From JAJTFW01 sp964534995 (GTDB taxonomy: Bacteria > Bacteroidota > Bacteroidia > AKYH767-A > OLB10): a DNA stretch of 64,000 nt. The translations under genes and the position numbers were made by a program. The stretch covers positions 3,618-67,617 of the forward strand of contig CAZHSC010000007.1 in NCBI GenBank assembly GCA_964534995.1. The letters run 5' to 3'. The notes beneath the pieces are model-generated. The model saw only the letters and a list, made by a program, of their open reading frames with translations, was not told where the DNA came from and made no database searches. Of the stretch, positions 53,970 to 62,591 are shown piece by piece; the stretch's first letter is position 1; each line of letters opens with the position of its first letter.

Positions 53970-55019
53970 TCACTTACTTTTCGCAAGAGAGAAAGTAAAG
54001 GTAGTTCCTTGTCCGGGGGAACTGTTTACATGTATGGTTTCACAATGCGCTTCCAGTATGTGCTTTACTATAGCAAGGCCAAGGCCCGTACCGCCTTCCT
54101 CACGAGACCGGCTTTTATCAACCCTGTAAAAACGTTCAAATAAACGCGGGAGATGTTGCTTTTCAATTCCAATTCCGGTATCTATGATATCTACAATTAT
54201 TTTCTCTCCCGTATCTGTAAACTTTGCTGTGGTCAGACCATTTCGTACTCCATATTTAACAGAGTTTACCATGAGATTTACAAGCACCTGCCGTATCAAA
54301 TCCTTATCGGCAAAAACAAAAACCGGCTTTTCATCCGGATGGTCAATCATTAGTTTTATGCCCTTTTCCTTTGCCTGGAATTCGAGGCTGTCCTCTACCT
54401 CCTGCACCAGTTCGTTTATGTCAAAAGTCCTTTTTTCCACGATCAACTCACCCGCCTCCAGTTTGGAAATTGACTCAAGGTCATCTACAATACTGATGAG
54501 ACGGTCAATTCCCTTACTTGCCTTATTGAGATAATGAATGTTGACATGGGCGTCTTCTATTCCTCCGTCAATAAGTGTATGGATATAACCCTGTACTGAA
54601 AATATCGGCGTTTTCAATTCATGGGACACATTACTAAGAAATTCTCTCCGGTACGTTTCGACCTGTTTCAGGTGATCAATTTCTTCCCTTGATTCATTAC
54701 TCCAGTCGATGAGGATCCGGTTTATCTCGCTGGTGATATCCTGGCCATCTTCTTTAAATGGCCTGGTGATTTCCTTGGGATTCCTGAGCAGCAGGATATG
54801 CCGGTAGATGCGTTGCAGGTTTTCAAAAATATATTTACCGTACAGAAACCTGAATGTAAAACCGTTGCATAAAAAAGCCAGCAGGAAGATGATCAGATGG
54901 ACGTACCATTCAACAGGAACATCCAGCAAGCAAAACATTAAAAACTCCGACAAGGATAAAACAACAGCCAATGCCAATGAAGCCATCAAAGCTACCCGCG
55001 ATGCATTTACGTGTTTCAT
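53970..55019 (-). CDS. phoR: PhoR-like membrane sensor histidine kinase
   Basis: A 349-residue kinase with two membrane helices (about 10-31 and 39-58) joined by a very short loop, so it has almost no periplasmic domain. A cytoplasmic linker (coiled-coil) leads to HisKA with H133 (NVSHELKTPIFSVQGY), N box VLVNLMVNSVKYG, G1 DTGIGIEKQHLP and G2 GGTGLGLAIVKHILEAHC. This plan equals PhoR, which does not bind phosphate itself but reads Pst transporter activity. The regulator gene lies upstream on the same strand with 174 bases between. Assignment as PhoR rests on the family, on the PhoB-like partner and on the pst genes 5 kb away. Confidence 0.85.
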   Translation of the reverse strand: MKHVNASRVALMASLALAVVLSLSEFLMFCLLDVPVEWYVHLIIFLLAFLCNGFTFRFLYGKYIFENLQRIYRHILLLRNPKEITRPFKEDGQDITSEINRILIDWSNESREEIDHLKQVETYRREFLSNVSHELKTPIFSVQGYIHTLIDGGIEDAHVNIHYLNKASKGIDRLISIVDDLESISKLEAGELIVEKRTFDINELVQEVEDSLEFQAKEKGIKLMIDHPDEKPVFVFADKDLIRQVLVNLMVNSVKYGVRNGLTTAKFTDTGEKIIVDIIDTGIGIEKQHLPRLFERFYRVDKSRSREEGGTGLGLAIVKHILEAHCETIHVNSSPGQGTTFTFSLAKSK

Positions 55020-55193
55020 AATGGAAGCCTAAATTAATAAAAAAACCGACGTATTGATTCGCTATTATGGCAGATAATGATCTGTAGCAGTAAATTCAAT
55101 GGAACCGGCTCCAAATCCTGAAGGGCAATTGTCAGGTTCCGACCCTTAATAAATATGAATACAAATGCTATGATTCGGAGATGTAGCTACGTC

Positions 55194-55880
55194 TCAAATA
55201 TCAAACTTATAGCCGATTCCCTTTATTGTTTTAATGGAATCATCACCCAGTTTCTCACGGATTTTGCGTATATGCACATCGATAGTTCTGTCACCAACCA
55301 CAATATCATTTCCCCAAACACGCGACAAAATATCTTCACGTGTGAAAACTTTACCCGGTTTAGAGGTCAACAAAGCAAGCAGTTCAAACTCCTTCCTGGG
55401 AAAGGAAAGCGCATGATCCGCCTTAAAGACGAGGTAGCTTTCACGGTCAATACGCAGGTCACCGATTTGAATGCTGGGCGCCTGAGGGGCATGGGAACCA
55501 TTAACTCGTCTCAATAAAGCCTTTATCCGGCTGGTAAGAATTCTTGGTTTGATGGGTTTGGAAATATAGTCATCCGCGCCCACATCAAAACCGGCAATCT
55601 GGGAGTACTCCTCATTTCTGGCTGTCAAAAAGGTAACCAGGGTATCATGAAGTTCCGGAATTTCACGTATGTGGCGACAGGCTTCTATACCATCCATAAC
55701 AGGCATCATAATGTCAAGGATGATCAGTTGCGGACGCACCTTTCTGGCTACCTCTATCGCCTCTTTGCCGTTCTTTGCAAGAAATACCTCGTAGCCTTCC
55801 TTCTTTAAATTATACTCCATGAACTCCAGGATATCCGGTTCATCATCCACAAGAAGTATTTTCACTGAATCGTTCGCCAT
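55194..55880 (-). CDS. phoB: OmpR/PhoB-family response regulator
   Basis: A 228-residue regulator: receiver with phosphoacceptor D56 (LIILDIMMPVMDG), acidic residues DDEPD, conserved Thr/Lys (VTFLTARNEEYSQ, YISKPIKPRIL); then a winged-helix DNA-binding domain (LSFPRKEFELLALLTS, VFTREDILSRVW, VDVHIRKIREKLG, IKGIGYKFDI). This is the PhoB/OmpR type that binds direct repeats with 11-bp period. It is divergent from the TonB-dependent receptor gene; TTAACA-type repeats with exactly this period lie in the shared intergenic region, one array 37-64 bases before this gene. The kinase gene follows on the same strand. Confidence 0.88.
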   Translation of the reverse strand: MANDSVKILLVDDEPDILEFMEYNLKKEGYEVFLAKNGKEAIEVARKVRPQLIILDIMMPVMDGIEACRHIREIPELHDTLVTFLTARNEEYSQIAGFDVGADDYISKPIKPRILTSRIKALLRRVNGSHAPQAPSIQIGDLRIDRESYLVFKADHALSFPRKEFELLALLTSKPGKVFTREDILSRVWGNDIVVGDRTIDVHIRKIREKLGDDSIKTIKGIGYKFDI

Positions 55881-55897
55881 AATCTTATTTACGATGT

Positions 55898-55905
55898 CAA
55901 AGGTC
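55898..55905 (-). promoter_or_regulatory. Possible -7 element for phoB
   Basis: GACCTTTG on the minus strand differs from TAnnTTTG only in the first base; it lies 17 bases before the phoB start and 11 bases from the array at 55917-55944. Confidence 0.3.
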
Positions 55906-55916
55906 CGTGAAGCATA

Positions 55917-55944
55917 TTACTAAATTGTTAACACTGAATTAAGA
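55917..55944 (+). promoter_or_regulatory. Pho-box-like 11-bp repeat array near phoB
   Basis: Three hexamers start exactly 11 bases apart: TTACTA (55917), TTAACA (55928), TTAAGA (55939). The array lies 37-64 bases from the phoB start (on the opposite strand relative to phoB transcription) and about 200 bases before the TonB receptor gene. Confidence 0.5.
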
Positions 55945-55979
55945 CAACCCTATATTTTATAAGGCAAATATCCTGAACT

Positions 55980-56018
55980 TAAACTTGTTTCTAACATTAC
56001 ATTAACAATTATTCAAAA
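55980..56018 (+). promoter_or_regulatory. Pho-box-like 11-bp repeat array, middle of the phoB/receptor intergenic region
   Basis: Hexamers at 55980 (TAAACT), 55991 (CTAACA), 56002 (TTAACA) and 56013 (TCAAAA) with an exact 11-base step; the two central units are the best matches. Confidence 0.45.
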
Positions 56019-56062
56019 TATTTACCCTTTTCCCTTTCCAAAAGGCAGTCTTGCCGTCGTAT

Positions 56063-56090
56063 TTAATATTTAGTTAACACAGGGGTAACC
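56063..56090 (+). promoter_or_regulatory. Pho-box-like 11-bp repeat array ahead of the TonB-dependent receptor
   Basis: TTAATA (56063), TTAACA (56074) and GTAACC (56085) step by 11 bases, 47-74 bases before the receptor start. The first two units are identical to the first two of the pstS array. Confidence 0.5.
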
Positions 56091-56136
56091 TTATTTTTTC
56101 ATTTAAGATAGTTCTTTGTTAAGGAATTAATTAAAG

Positions 56137-58953
56137 ATGAAAAAATTAATTATAGTATTGATTACATGCTACTTAATAGCATCCGCAAACAACATTTTAC
56201 AGGCCCAGCCGGGAAACCTTCGCGGTGTTTTGAACGATAAAATAAATGTCGAAACGCTGATTGGGGCAACAGTTGCCATTGAAGGCACCTCGCTGGGGGC
56301 GGTTACAAATTTTGATGGGGAATACCGGATAGATAACATTCCTGCCGGCACCTATTCTGTTAAAATTTCATTTGTAGGATATACAACCGAAACCGTCAGT
56401 AATGTAGTTATCAAAAGCAATGAAACTACAGTGTTAAACTTCAAGATGAGCAGCAATTCGCAGGTTCTGAAAGATGCGGAAGTGGTGGCTACACGCATTA
56501 CAAATACAGAAAACGCGGTATTGGCCGAAATGCGAAAATCGAACCAGGTGGTTAATGGGGTTTCCAGCCAGCAGATATCCAAAACACAGGACAGAAACGC
56601 CTCAGAAGTAATTAAGCGACTACCGGGCGTTACAGTAATGGAAGACCGTTTCGTGGTGATTCGCGGCCTGAGCGAAAGATACAATTCGGTGCTCCTCAAC
56701 GACGCCCTTGCGCCCAGTGCTGAACCGGATAAGAAAGCATTTTCATTTGATATTATTCCGAGCAGCCTGCTCGACCGGGTGCTCATATATAAAACAGGGG
56801 CTCCTGAACTCCCGGGAGAATTTGCAGGAGGTGCTGTTAAAATATACACAAAAAATATCCCGGACGAAGATTATATCCAGGCAAGTATTACCCTCGGCGT
56901 ACGCAGCAATACCACTTTCAAAGACTTCAACAGGGCGTCACTCAGCAATACCGACTGGTTGGGTATGGACAATGGCAGCCGTGATCTGCCTGCTGAATTT
57001 CCGGCAACCATTTCCGGATTAACGTCCGCACAACAAGTAGAGTTGGCAAAGAAACTACCCAATACCTGGATCGCAAAGGAGCAGTCGGCACCGATTGATC
57101 AGCGTTTGAATCTTGGTTTTGCCAAAAAATTCAATTTGGGAAAAGTCAAAGCCGCCAACATCAGCGGCATTACCTATGGCAACACCTACGAAACACGAAG
57201 TGCTGAAAACCTCAACTACAACCAATATGACATTATTAATAATGTGAGCGACACCATTTATAATTTTAATGACCACACTTCCGTAAATAAGGTTTCAGTA
57301 GGACTGCTCAGCAATTTCAGTTTCCTTTTGAATCCGGGAAATAAAATTGAATTCCGGAATCTCTTCAACCAAACAGGATCAAACGGAACCACCATTCGTA
57401 CAGGCTATAATATTGAAGAGGGAAATGAAGTACGCAATTTTGCGTTCAGGTATTATGAAAGGCAATTATATTCCGGACAAATTTCCGGATCCCACGATTT
57501 CAACAGCCAAAAAACACATTTCAACTGGACAGGTGGATACAGCAACACGCATACCAACGAACCGGACTACAGAAGGATTCGCACCTTCCGCAGTTTAGTG
57601 GATAACCTTCCCGATTATTACATTCAGGTCAACACCACTGCTTCGCAGGCAGACGCCGGCCGTTTCTACTCAACACTTGACGAAAACACCATCATGGTTT
57701 CCGGTAATATTGAACATGAATTGATGCAACTTGGCGAATCCAGAAAAGTGAAAATCAGGGCCGGATTCTATACGGAAACAAAGAAGAGAACTTTTAATGC
57801 CCGCTGGCTGGCATATACCAAATCAAGAGTAGATAAATTCAATAACGACCTGCTGCTCTTACCGCTCGATCAGGTTTTTGATGACAGTAATTTCAACGAC
57901 AGTACCGGTTTCAAAATAGATGAAGGCACGAATGGAACTGATCGTTATGAAGCAGATAATTTATTATCCGCACTGTACATAGGAACTACCTGGCCACTGC
58001 ATGAAAAAATCACCCTTTCAACCGGTGTCCGGTATGAATATAACCGTTTACAGCTGGAAAGTGCCGACAATAATGGGAAGCCGCTTAAGATAGATAACCC
58101 AATTAGCAGCATCCTGCCATCGGTAAATATTACTTACAATGTTACACAGAAATCATTACTGCGTTTTGCCTATGCCCGTACATTAAACCGTCCGGAATTT
58201 CGTGAAATCGCACCCTTCTCTTATTATGACTTTATCTTCAATAATGTGCTTTTCGGAAACCCATCACTTGAAACGCCCACCATTGACAATATAGATGTGC
58301 GCTGGGAGAATTATCCGGCCGCGGGTGAACTGCTGTCAGCCGGCTTGTTCTATAAAAATTTCACAAATCCCATTGAACAATATTTCAAACCGGGAGCAGG
58401 ATCGGGGGGCACCAGGAATTTTGAATTCAGAAACGCGGCCAGCGCTTACAGTACCGGTGCTGAAATAGAAGTAAGGAAATCACTGGAACCCCTTTTCAAA
58501 GCCGGTTTCATGAGCAGACTTTCCGTGAGCGTTAACGCTTCTTATATCTTCAGTCAGGTAAATCTTGGAGAAAATACCGTGGGTCAGGATAAAAAAAGAA
58601 TTATGATGGGGCAGTCGCCTTATGTAGTAAACACAGGAATATACTATCATCAACCGGAATATAACTTACAATACAACCTGCAATTCAATGTGATTGGGAA
58701 ACGCCTGTTTGTGGTAGGTACGGAGGGTACTCCCGATGTGTATGAATTACCCAGGAATTTACTTGATTTTTCAGTGACCAAAGGGTTTGGAAAAAATTTC
58801 GAAGTCAAAGCAGGCATTCAGGACATTTTTAACCAGGCTACCGTACTTCGTCAGGATTCAAACGATGACGGTGACGTTGACAGCAAAGATGAGATGATCA
58901 TGAGATATAACAGGGGAACCTATTATACCCTGGGTATTGCTGTAAGATATTGA
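56137..58953 (+). CDS. TonB-dependent outer-membrane receptor with carboxypeptidase-regulatory-like N-terminal domain
   Basis: The 938-residue protein has a signal peptide (KLIIVLITCYLIASANN), then a CarboxypepD_reg-like beta-sandwich (about 27-110: LRGVLNDKINVETLIGATV, FDGEYRIDNIPAGTYSVKIS, VGYTTETV), a plug domain (about 140-240: RNASEVIKRLPGVTVMEDRF, VVIRGLSERYNSVLLND, GAPELPGEFAGGAVKI) and a 22-strand-type barrel to the C-terminus (YYTLGIAVRY, ending in an aromatic residue as barrels do). It imports a ligand across the outer membrane using ExbBD-TonB energy. It is not SusC-like (no SusD gene beside it). It lies divergent from phoB, behind two Pho-box-like arrays, and is followed by a beta-helix lipoprotein and pst genes, which suggests uptake of phosphate or a phosphorylated compound. 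Confidence 0.92.
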   Translation: MKKLIIVLITCYLIASANNILQAQPGNLRGVLNDKINVETLIGATVAIEGTSLGAVTNFDGEYRIDNIPAGTYSVKISFVGYTTETVSNVVIKSNETTVLNFKMSSNSQVLKDAEVVATRITNTENAVLAEMRKSNQVVNGVSSQQISKTQDRNASEVIKRLPGVTVMEDRFVVIRGLSERYNSVLLNDALAPSAEPDKKAFSFDIIPSSLLDRVLIYKTGAPELPGEFAGGAVKIYTKNIPDEDYIQASITLGVRSNTTFKDFNRASLSNTDWLGMDNGSRDLPAEFPATISGLTSAQQVELAKKLPNTWIAKEQSAPIDQRLNLGFAKKFNLGKVKAANISGITYGNTYETRSAENLNYNQYDIINNVSDTIYNFNDHTSVNKVSVGLLSNFSFLLNPGNKIEFRNLFNQTGSNGTTIRTGYNIEEGNEVRNFAFRYYERQLYSGQISGSHDFNSQKTHFNWTGGYSNTHTNEPDYRRIRTFRSLVDNLPDYYIQVNTTASQADAGRFYSTLDENTIMVSGNIEHELMQLGESRKVKIRAGFYTETKKRTFNARWLAYTKSRVDKFNNDLLLLPLDQVFDDSNFNDSTGFKIDEGTNGTDRYEADNLLSALYIGTTWPLHEKITLSTGVRYEYNRLQLESADNNGKPLKIDNPISSILPSVNITYNVTQKSLLRFAYARTLNRPEFREIAPFSYYDFIFNNVLFGNPSLETPTIDNIDVRWENYPAAGELLSAGLFYKNFTNPIEQYFKPGAGSGGTRNFEFRNAASAYSTGAEIEVRKSLEPLFKAGFMSRLSVSVNASYIFSQVNLGENTVGQDKKRIMMGQSPYVVNTGIYYHQPEYNLQYNLQFNVIGKRLFVVGTEGTPDVYELPRNLLDFSVTKGFGKNFEVKAGIQDIFNQATVLRQDSNDDGDVDSKDEMIMRYNRGTYYTLGIAVRY

Positions 58954-59003
58954 GTTCATTTAAATGAAGAAATCAATTGTTATGAATTACCGCTTTTTGC
59001 GAT

Positions 59004-59031
59004 TTAACCTTTAATTCAAACTGACTTAACA
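59004..59031 (+). promoter_or_regulatory. Pho-box-like 11-bp repeat array ahead of the beta-helix lipoprotein
   Basis: TTAACC (59004), TTCAAA (59015) and TTAACA (59026) step by exactly 11 bases, 61-88 bases before the start codon. A possible -7 element TATTCTTG lies 20 bases downstream (59052-59059). Confidence 0.45.
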
Positions 59032-59091
59032 AAGTAAAAATTTACACCTGGTATTCTTGTACCGGGAACCAACAAAAAACAAAAACAAAAG

Positions 59092-60480
59092 ATGAAAAGT
59101 AACATTAAATTCAAAAAAGCCGGCATCCTGTTGCTGACAGTAATAATGGTGGCCGCTACAGTATTTACAGGATGTAAAAAAGACGAAGACGAAAACACCG
59201 CCACTCCAACCGTAGTCAACTTCACGCTCACCACACTTCCTGACGGAACCATTCAGGTGGAGGGAAGTACTAACCAGAATGTAACTTTTGACAGCAGCAA
59301 GACTTACCTGATCAAAGGATTTACCTATGTAGAAGCCGGTGGCATACTCAACATTGTGCCGGGTACAGTTATCAAAGGTGATAAAACCTCAAAAGGATCA
59401 TTAATTATTAAGCGCGGCGGAAAAATCATTGCGAATGGAACTGCTGCACATCCCATAGTATTTACCTCCGGCCAGCCTGTAGGGTCGAGAAATCCCGGTG
59501 ACTGGGGTGGACTTATCATTTGCGGAAATGCACCCATCAATCTTGCAGGTGGAGAAGGGCAGATTGAAGGAGGGCCAGATGCCTTGTATGGTGGAAACAA
59601 TGCCAATGACAATTCAGGTTCCTTAAAGTATGTAAGGATTGAATATGCCGGAATTCCATTTCAACCCAACCAGGAAATTAACGGACTTACTTTAGGCGGT
59701 GTCGGAAGCGGTACTACTATTGATTACATCCAGGTTTCCTACTGTGGCGACGATGCCTATGAAATGTTTGGAGGTACCGTGAACCTCAAACACATTATAT
59801 CCTTTAAAACTGTGGATGACGACCTTGACACTGACAATGGATACAGCGGTAAAATTCAGTTTGGCATTGTACTTCGTGATCCTAATATTGCGGACGTTTC
59901 CGGTTCAAACGGGTTTGAATCAGATAATGATGCCAACGGTTCCGGTGCCACACCTCAGACGAAAGCAGTATTCTCCAACATCAGTATTTTCGGGCCAAAG
60001 CAGGATACCAGTGCCGTTGTAAACTCCAATTTCAAGCGTGGTGCTCACCTGCGTAGAAATACCTTAACAAGCATTTATAATTCCCTCATTTCAGGGTATC
60101 CCGTGGGATTGATTGTTGATGGTACAGCTGCCGAAGGAAGTGCTGGTACTGATAATCTTCAGGTCAGAAATACGATCATTGCTACCTGCAATACACCACT
60201 TACTGTTGCGAGCGGTTCAGGTTTTGATATTACCGCATGGTTCAATACATCTTCATACGGAAACAGTATTCAATATGACAACAACGGACTTGCCAGCGCT
60301 CCCTATGCTGCCACCCCGAACTTTATCCCTGTAGTGGGTTCCATATTGTTAAGTGGTGCCGATTTCAGTTCATCCAATCTCAGCGGCCTCGATGTAGTTA
60401 GCTACCGCGGTGCCTTTGATGCCAGTAACGACTGGACCAGCGGATGGGCCAACTGGGATCCTCAAAACACTGCTTATTAA
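59092..60480 (+). CDS. Beta-helix surface lipoprotein
   Basis: A 462-residue lipoprotein with lipobox FTGC (Cys28), followed by a Lys/Asp/Glu-rich tether (KKDEDENTATP). The body is rich in the short turns of a right-handed beta-helix (GGILNIVPGTVIKGD, GSLIIKRGGKIIANGTAAHP, WGGLIICGNAPIN, YVRIEYAGIPF, IDYIQVSYCGDDAYEMFGG). The C-terminal 60 residues (VVSYRGAFDASNDWTSGWAN) are typical of this lipoprotein family. I know of no established function; homologous proteins are commonly encoded beside TonB-dependent receptors. Here it directly follows one (138 bases) and precedes pstS, so it may be the surface binding partner of the receptor. A terminator follows. Confidence 0.85.
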   Translation: MKSNIKFKKAGILLLTVIMVAATVFTGCKKDEDENTATPTVVNFTLTTLPDGTIQVEGSTNQNVTFDSSKTYLIKGFTYVEAGGILNIVPGTVIKGDKTSKGSLIIKRGGKIIANGTAAHPIVFTSGQPVGSRNPGDWGGLIICGNAPINLAGGEGQIEGGPDALYGGNNANDNSGSLKYVRIEYAGIPFQPNQEINGLTLGGVGSGTTIDYIQVSYCGDDAYEMFGGTVNLKHIISFKTVDDDLDTDNGYSGKIQFGIVLRDPNIADVSGSNGFESDNDANGSGATPQTKAVFSNISIFGPKQDTSAVVNSNFKRGAHLRRNTLTSIYNSLISGYPVGLIVDGTAAEGSAGTDNLQVRNTIIATCNTPLTVASGSGFDITAWFNTSSYGNSIQYDNNGLASAPYAATPNFIPVVGSILLSGADFSSSNLSGLDVVSYRGAFDASNDWTSGWANWDPQNTAY

Positions 60481-60516
60481 TAATTCCACAGCCGAATCTA
60501 AAGAGGTCGTCTCATC

Positions 60517-60539
60517 AAAGAGGCAACCTCTTTTTTTTT
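60517..60539 (+). terminator. Intrinsic terminator after the beta-helix lipoprotein
   Basis: A 7-bp stem (AAAGAGG 60517-60523 with CCTCTTT 60527-60533) with a 3-base loop runs into a long T tract. It separates the lipoprotein transcript from pstS. Confidence 0.85.
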
Positions 60540-60544
60540 CCGAC

Positions 60545-60594
60545 TTAATATTAAATTAACATTGGCGAAACATGTTCGTAACATTTTCTTAATC
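60545..60594 (+). promoter_or_regulatory. Pho-box-like array of five 11-bp repeats ahead of pstS
   Basis: Five hexamers start at 60545 (TTAATA), 60556 (TTAACA), 60567 (GAAACA), 60578 (GTAACA) and 60589 (TTAATC), each step exactly 11 bases. The array ends at a possible -7 element (TCTATTTG, 60593-60600), so an activator bound here would take the place of a -33 element. It lies 95-144 bases before the pstS start. The 11-base period is that of known PhoB and PhoP boxes. Confidence 0.6.
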
Positions 60595-60688
60595 TATTTG
60601 CAGTGCCCGGAATTCATGGGAACTGTAATTCAAATTACTGATATTAAATTATTTATAATTATAAATTCTTAAAACCATAACCTGTAAA

Positions 60689-61654
60689 ATGAAAAATTTA
60701 TTCCTGCTCGGCGTAATACTGTTGATTTCGGCCTGTGGAAACAACGAAAAAAACAAGGAGACATCACAAGGCGAAGTCAAAATCAGTGGTTCCATCAGTG
60801 TGGATGGTTCCAGTACCGTATATCCGATTACAGAAGCGGTAGCAGAAGAATTCAGAAAAGAGTATCCGGATGTAAAAGTTACCGTTGGACTTTCCGGTAC
60901 CGGTGGAGGTTTTAAGAAATTTTCAAGGGGAGAAATTGACATCAATGATGCCTCCAGAACCATCAAGGAAGAAGAAATCAACAGCTGCAAGGAAAACAAC
61001 ATTGACTATATCGAACTTGAAGTTGCATATGACGGACTGGTGGTTACCGTAAATCCGCAAAATGACTGGGTGAACGACATTACTGTTGCAGAACTCAAAA
61101 AGATATGGGAACCGGAGGCACAGGGAAAAATCAAATACTGGAATCAGGTACGCCCGGAATGGCCCAAAGAAGAAATACATCTTTATGGCGCCGGAGTAGA
61201 ATCAGGGACATATGATTATTTTACAGAAGCCATTGTTGGAAAAAGTCATTCGAGCAGGGGAGATTATACCGGCAGTGAAGATGATAACGTCCTGGTTCAG
61301 GGAGTTGCCGGCGACAAACTTGCATTGGGCTTTTTCGGGCTTGCCTATTATGAGGAGAATAAAACCAAACTTAAACCCATTCCTGTTGACGATCAAAATG
61401 ATGCAAATGGTAAAGGGGCCATTTTACCCAGTCAGGAAACGGTTTTGAATAAAAGCTACAGTCCATTATCAAGGCCCTTATTTATTTACGTTAATTCCAA
61501 GGCCGTTGCTCGTCCGGAAACCATTGCTTTCATCAATTTTTATCTCTCCAGCGCTGCTGAGCTATCCAAAGCGGTGGGATTTGTGCCACTCCGACCAGAA
61601 GAATACAAAGCCCAGCAGGATAAGTTCCTTCAGTACCACAGCGCAAAGAAATAA
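60689..61654 (+). CDS. pstS: Phosphate ABC transporter, substrate-binding lipoprotein PstS
   Basis: The 321-residue protein has lipobox LISAC (Cys16) and the PstS phosphate-binding segments GSSTVYPITEAVAEEF, GLSGTGGGFKKFSRG with INDASR after it, and GAGVESGTYDYFTEA; the C-terminal SPLSRPLFIYVNSKAV is also typical. It captures phosphate in the periplasm, anchored by a lipid, and hands it to PstC-PstA. It has its own 11-bp repeat array upstream. A hairpin after the stop separates it from pstC, which may allow the binding protein to be made in excess of the permease. Confidence 0.96.
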   Translation: MKNLFLLGVILLISACGNNEKNKETSQGEVKISGSISVDGSSTVYPITEAVAEEFRKEYPDVKVTVGLSGTGGGFKKFSRGEIDINDASRTIKEEEINSCKENNIDYIELEVAYDGLVVTVNPQNDWVNDITVAELKKIWEPEAQGKIKYWNQVRPEWPKEEIHLYGAGVESGTYDYFTEAIVGKSHSSRGDYTGSEDDNVLVQGVAGDKLALGFFGLAYYEENKTKLKPIPVDDQNDANGKGAILPSQETVLNKSYSPLSRPLFIYVNSKAVARPETIAFINFYLSSAAELSKAVGFVPLRPEEYKAQQDKFLQYHSAKK

Positions 61655-61673
61655 CCTTTCTGAAATATTTATG

Positions 61674-61702
61674 AAGCCCGGCAAACTATCTTTGTCGGGC
61701 TT
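61674..61702 (+). terminator. Hairpin between pstS and pstC (partial terminator or message stabiliser)
   Basis: A 12-bp stem (61674-61685 with 61691-61702) with a single G-U pair and a 5-base loop, followed by only a short T-rich stretch. It lies directly before the chosen pstC start and overlaps an alternative pstC start at 61671. Confidence 0.65.
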
Positions 61703-61715
61703 TATTATCCTCCAT

Positions 61716-62591
61716 ATGAAAATCCCGGAAAAACTAATCATCAGTTTTCTCGCTTTATGCGCGGGTATGACTGTATTGATCACTGCGGGAATTTTATATA
61801 CCCTGGGAATTGAAGCCATAAATTTTTTCAGTGAGGTTCCGATCTCGGCTTTCCTCACCGATACGCAGTGGACCCCCCTCTTCACGGATAAGCATTTCGG
61901 AATTCTACCACTTTTAACCGGCACCTTGCTGACCTCTTTTATTGCCATCCTTTTTGCCTTACCCATCGGGTTAACCATTGCCATTTTTCTCAATGAATAT
62001 GCACCTGCCTCTTTTTCCTCCCGTATCAAACCTGTTCTTGAAATTCTGGCAGCCGTACCCACTGTGGTGTATGGATATTTTGCCCTGACGGTTGTAACCC
62101 CCTTTCTACAGCAATTCATGCCTTCCTTATCAGGCTTTAACGCGTTAAGTGCCGGATTTGTCATGGGCATCATGATTATCCCCCTTATTTCCTCATTGAG
62201 TCAGGATGCATTATTTGCAGTCCCCAAATCCATGCGGGAGGCATCATACGGTCTTGGCGCCACCCGATTACAAACCTCCTTCAAGGTTTTGGTTCCGGCT
62301 GCTTCTTCAGGCATTATCATATCTGTGATACTTGCCATTTCCAGGGCTGTTGGCGAAACCATGATTGTTGCCATCGCGGCGGGAATGCAGCCCAATTTGA
62401 CACTCAACCCCACAGTACCCATTCAAACCATTACGACTTATATCGTACAAATAAGCATGGGAGATGTTCCTCATGATTCGCTGGAATACAGGACTATTTT
62501 CGCAGCAGGGATTACGCTGTTTGTATTAACATTTACGCTTAACAACTTAAGCTACTGGTTTAAGAAAAGATTCCATCAGAAGTATGAATAA
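61716..62591 (+). CDS. pstC: Phosphate ABC transporter permease PstC
   Basis: A 291-residue membrane protein with six helices and the inner-membrane transporter loop (EAA motif) ASYGLGATRLQTSFKVLVPA. The sequences LLTGTLLTSFIAILFALPIG and GETMIVAIAAGMQPNLTLNP are family hallmarks. The frame stays open upstream into pstS, but the ATG at 61716 starts the family N-terminus right after the hairpin; an ATG at 61671 would put the hairpin within the coding region. The last 8 bases overlap pstA, so translation is coupled. Confidence 0.95.
   Translation: MKIPEKLIISFLALCAGMTVLITAGILYTLGIEAINFFSEVPISAFLTDTQWTPLFTDKHFGILPLLTGTLLTSFIAILFALPIGLTIAIFLNEYAPASFSSRIKPVLEILAAVPTVVYGYFALTVVTPFLQQFMPSLSGFNALSAGFVMGIMIIPLISSLSQDALFAVPKSMREASYGLGATRLQTSFKVLVPAASSGIIISVILAISRAVGETMIVAIAAGMQPNLTLNPTVPIQTITTYIVQISMGDVPHDSLEYRTIFAAGITLFVLTFTLNNLSYWFKKRFHQKYE

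Noticed and set aside
55020..55193. Possible small gene or RNA between phoB and phoR
   Set aside because: The 174 bases contain no good open frame, no stable hairpin and no promoter element that I can support.
56352..56849. 165-codon minus-strand frame in the TonB receptor gene
   Set aside because: It is a shadow of the plug-domain coding region.
61506..61715. Upstream extension of the pstC frame into pstS
   Set aside because: It overlaps pstS by about 150 bases and includes the hairpin; PstC homology starts at the ATG at 61716.
61562..62173. 203-codon minus-strand frame opposite pstC
   Set aside because: The opposite strand has the PstC family sequence and conserved EAA loop; the minus frame is basic and without motif.
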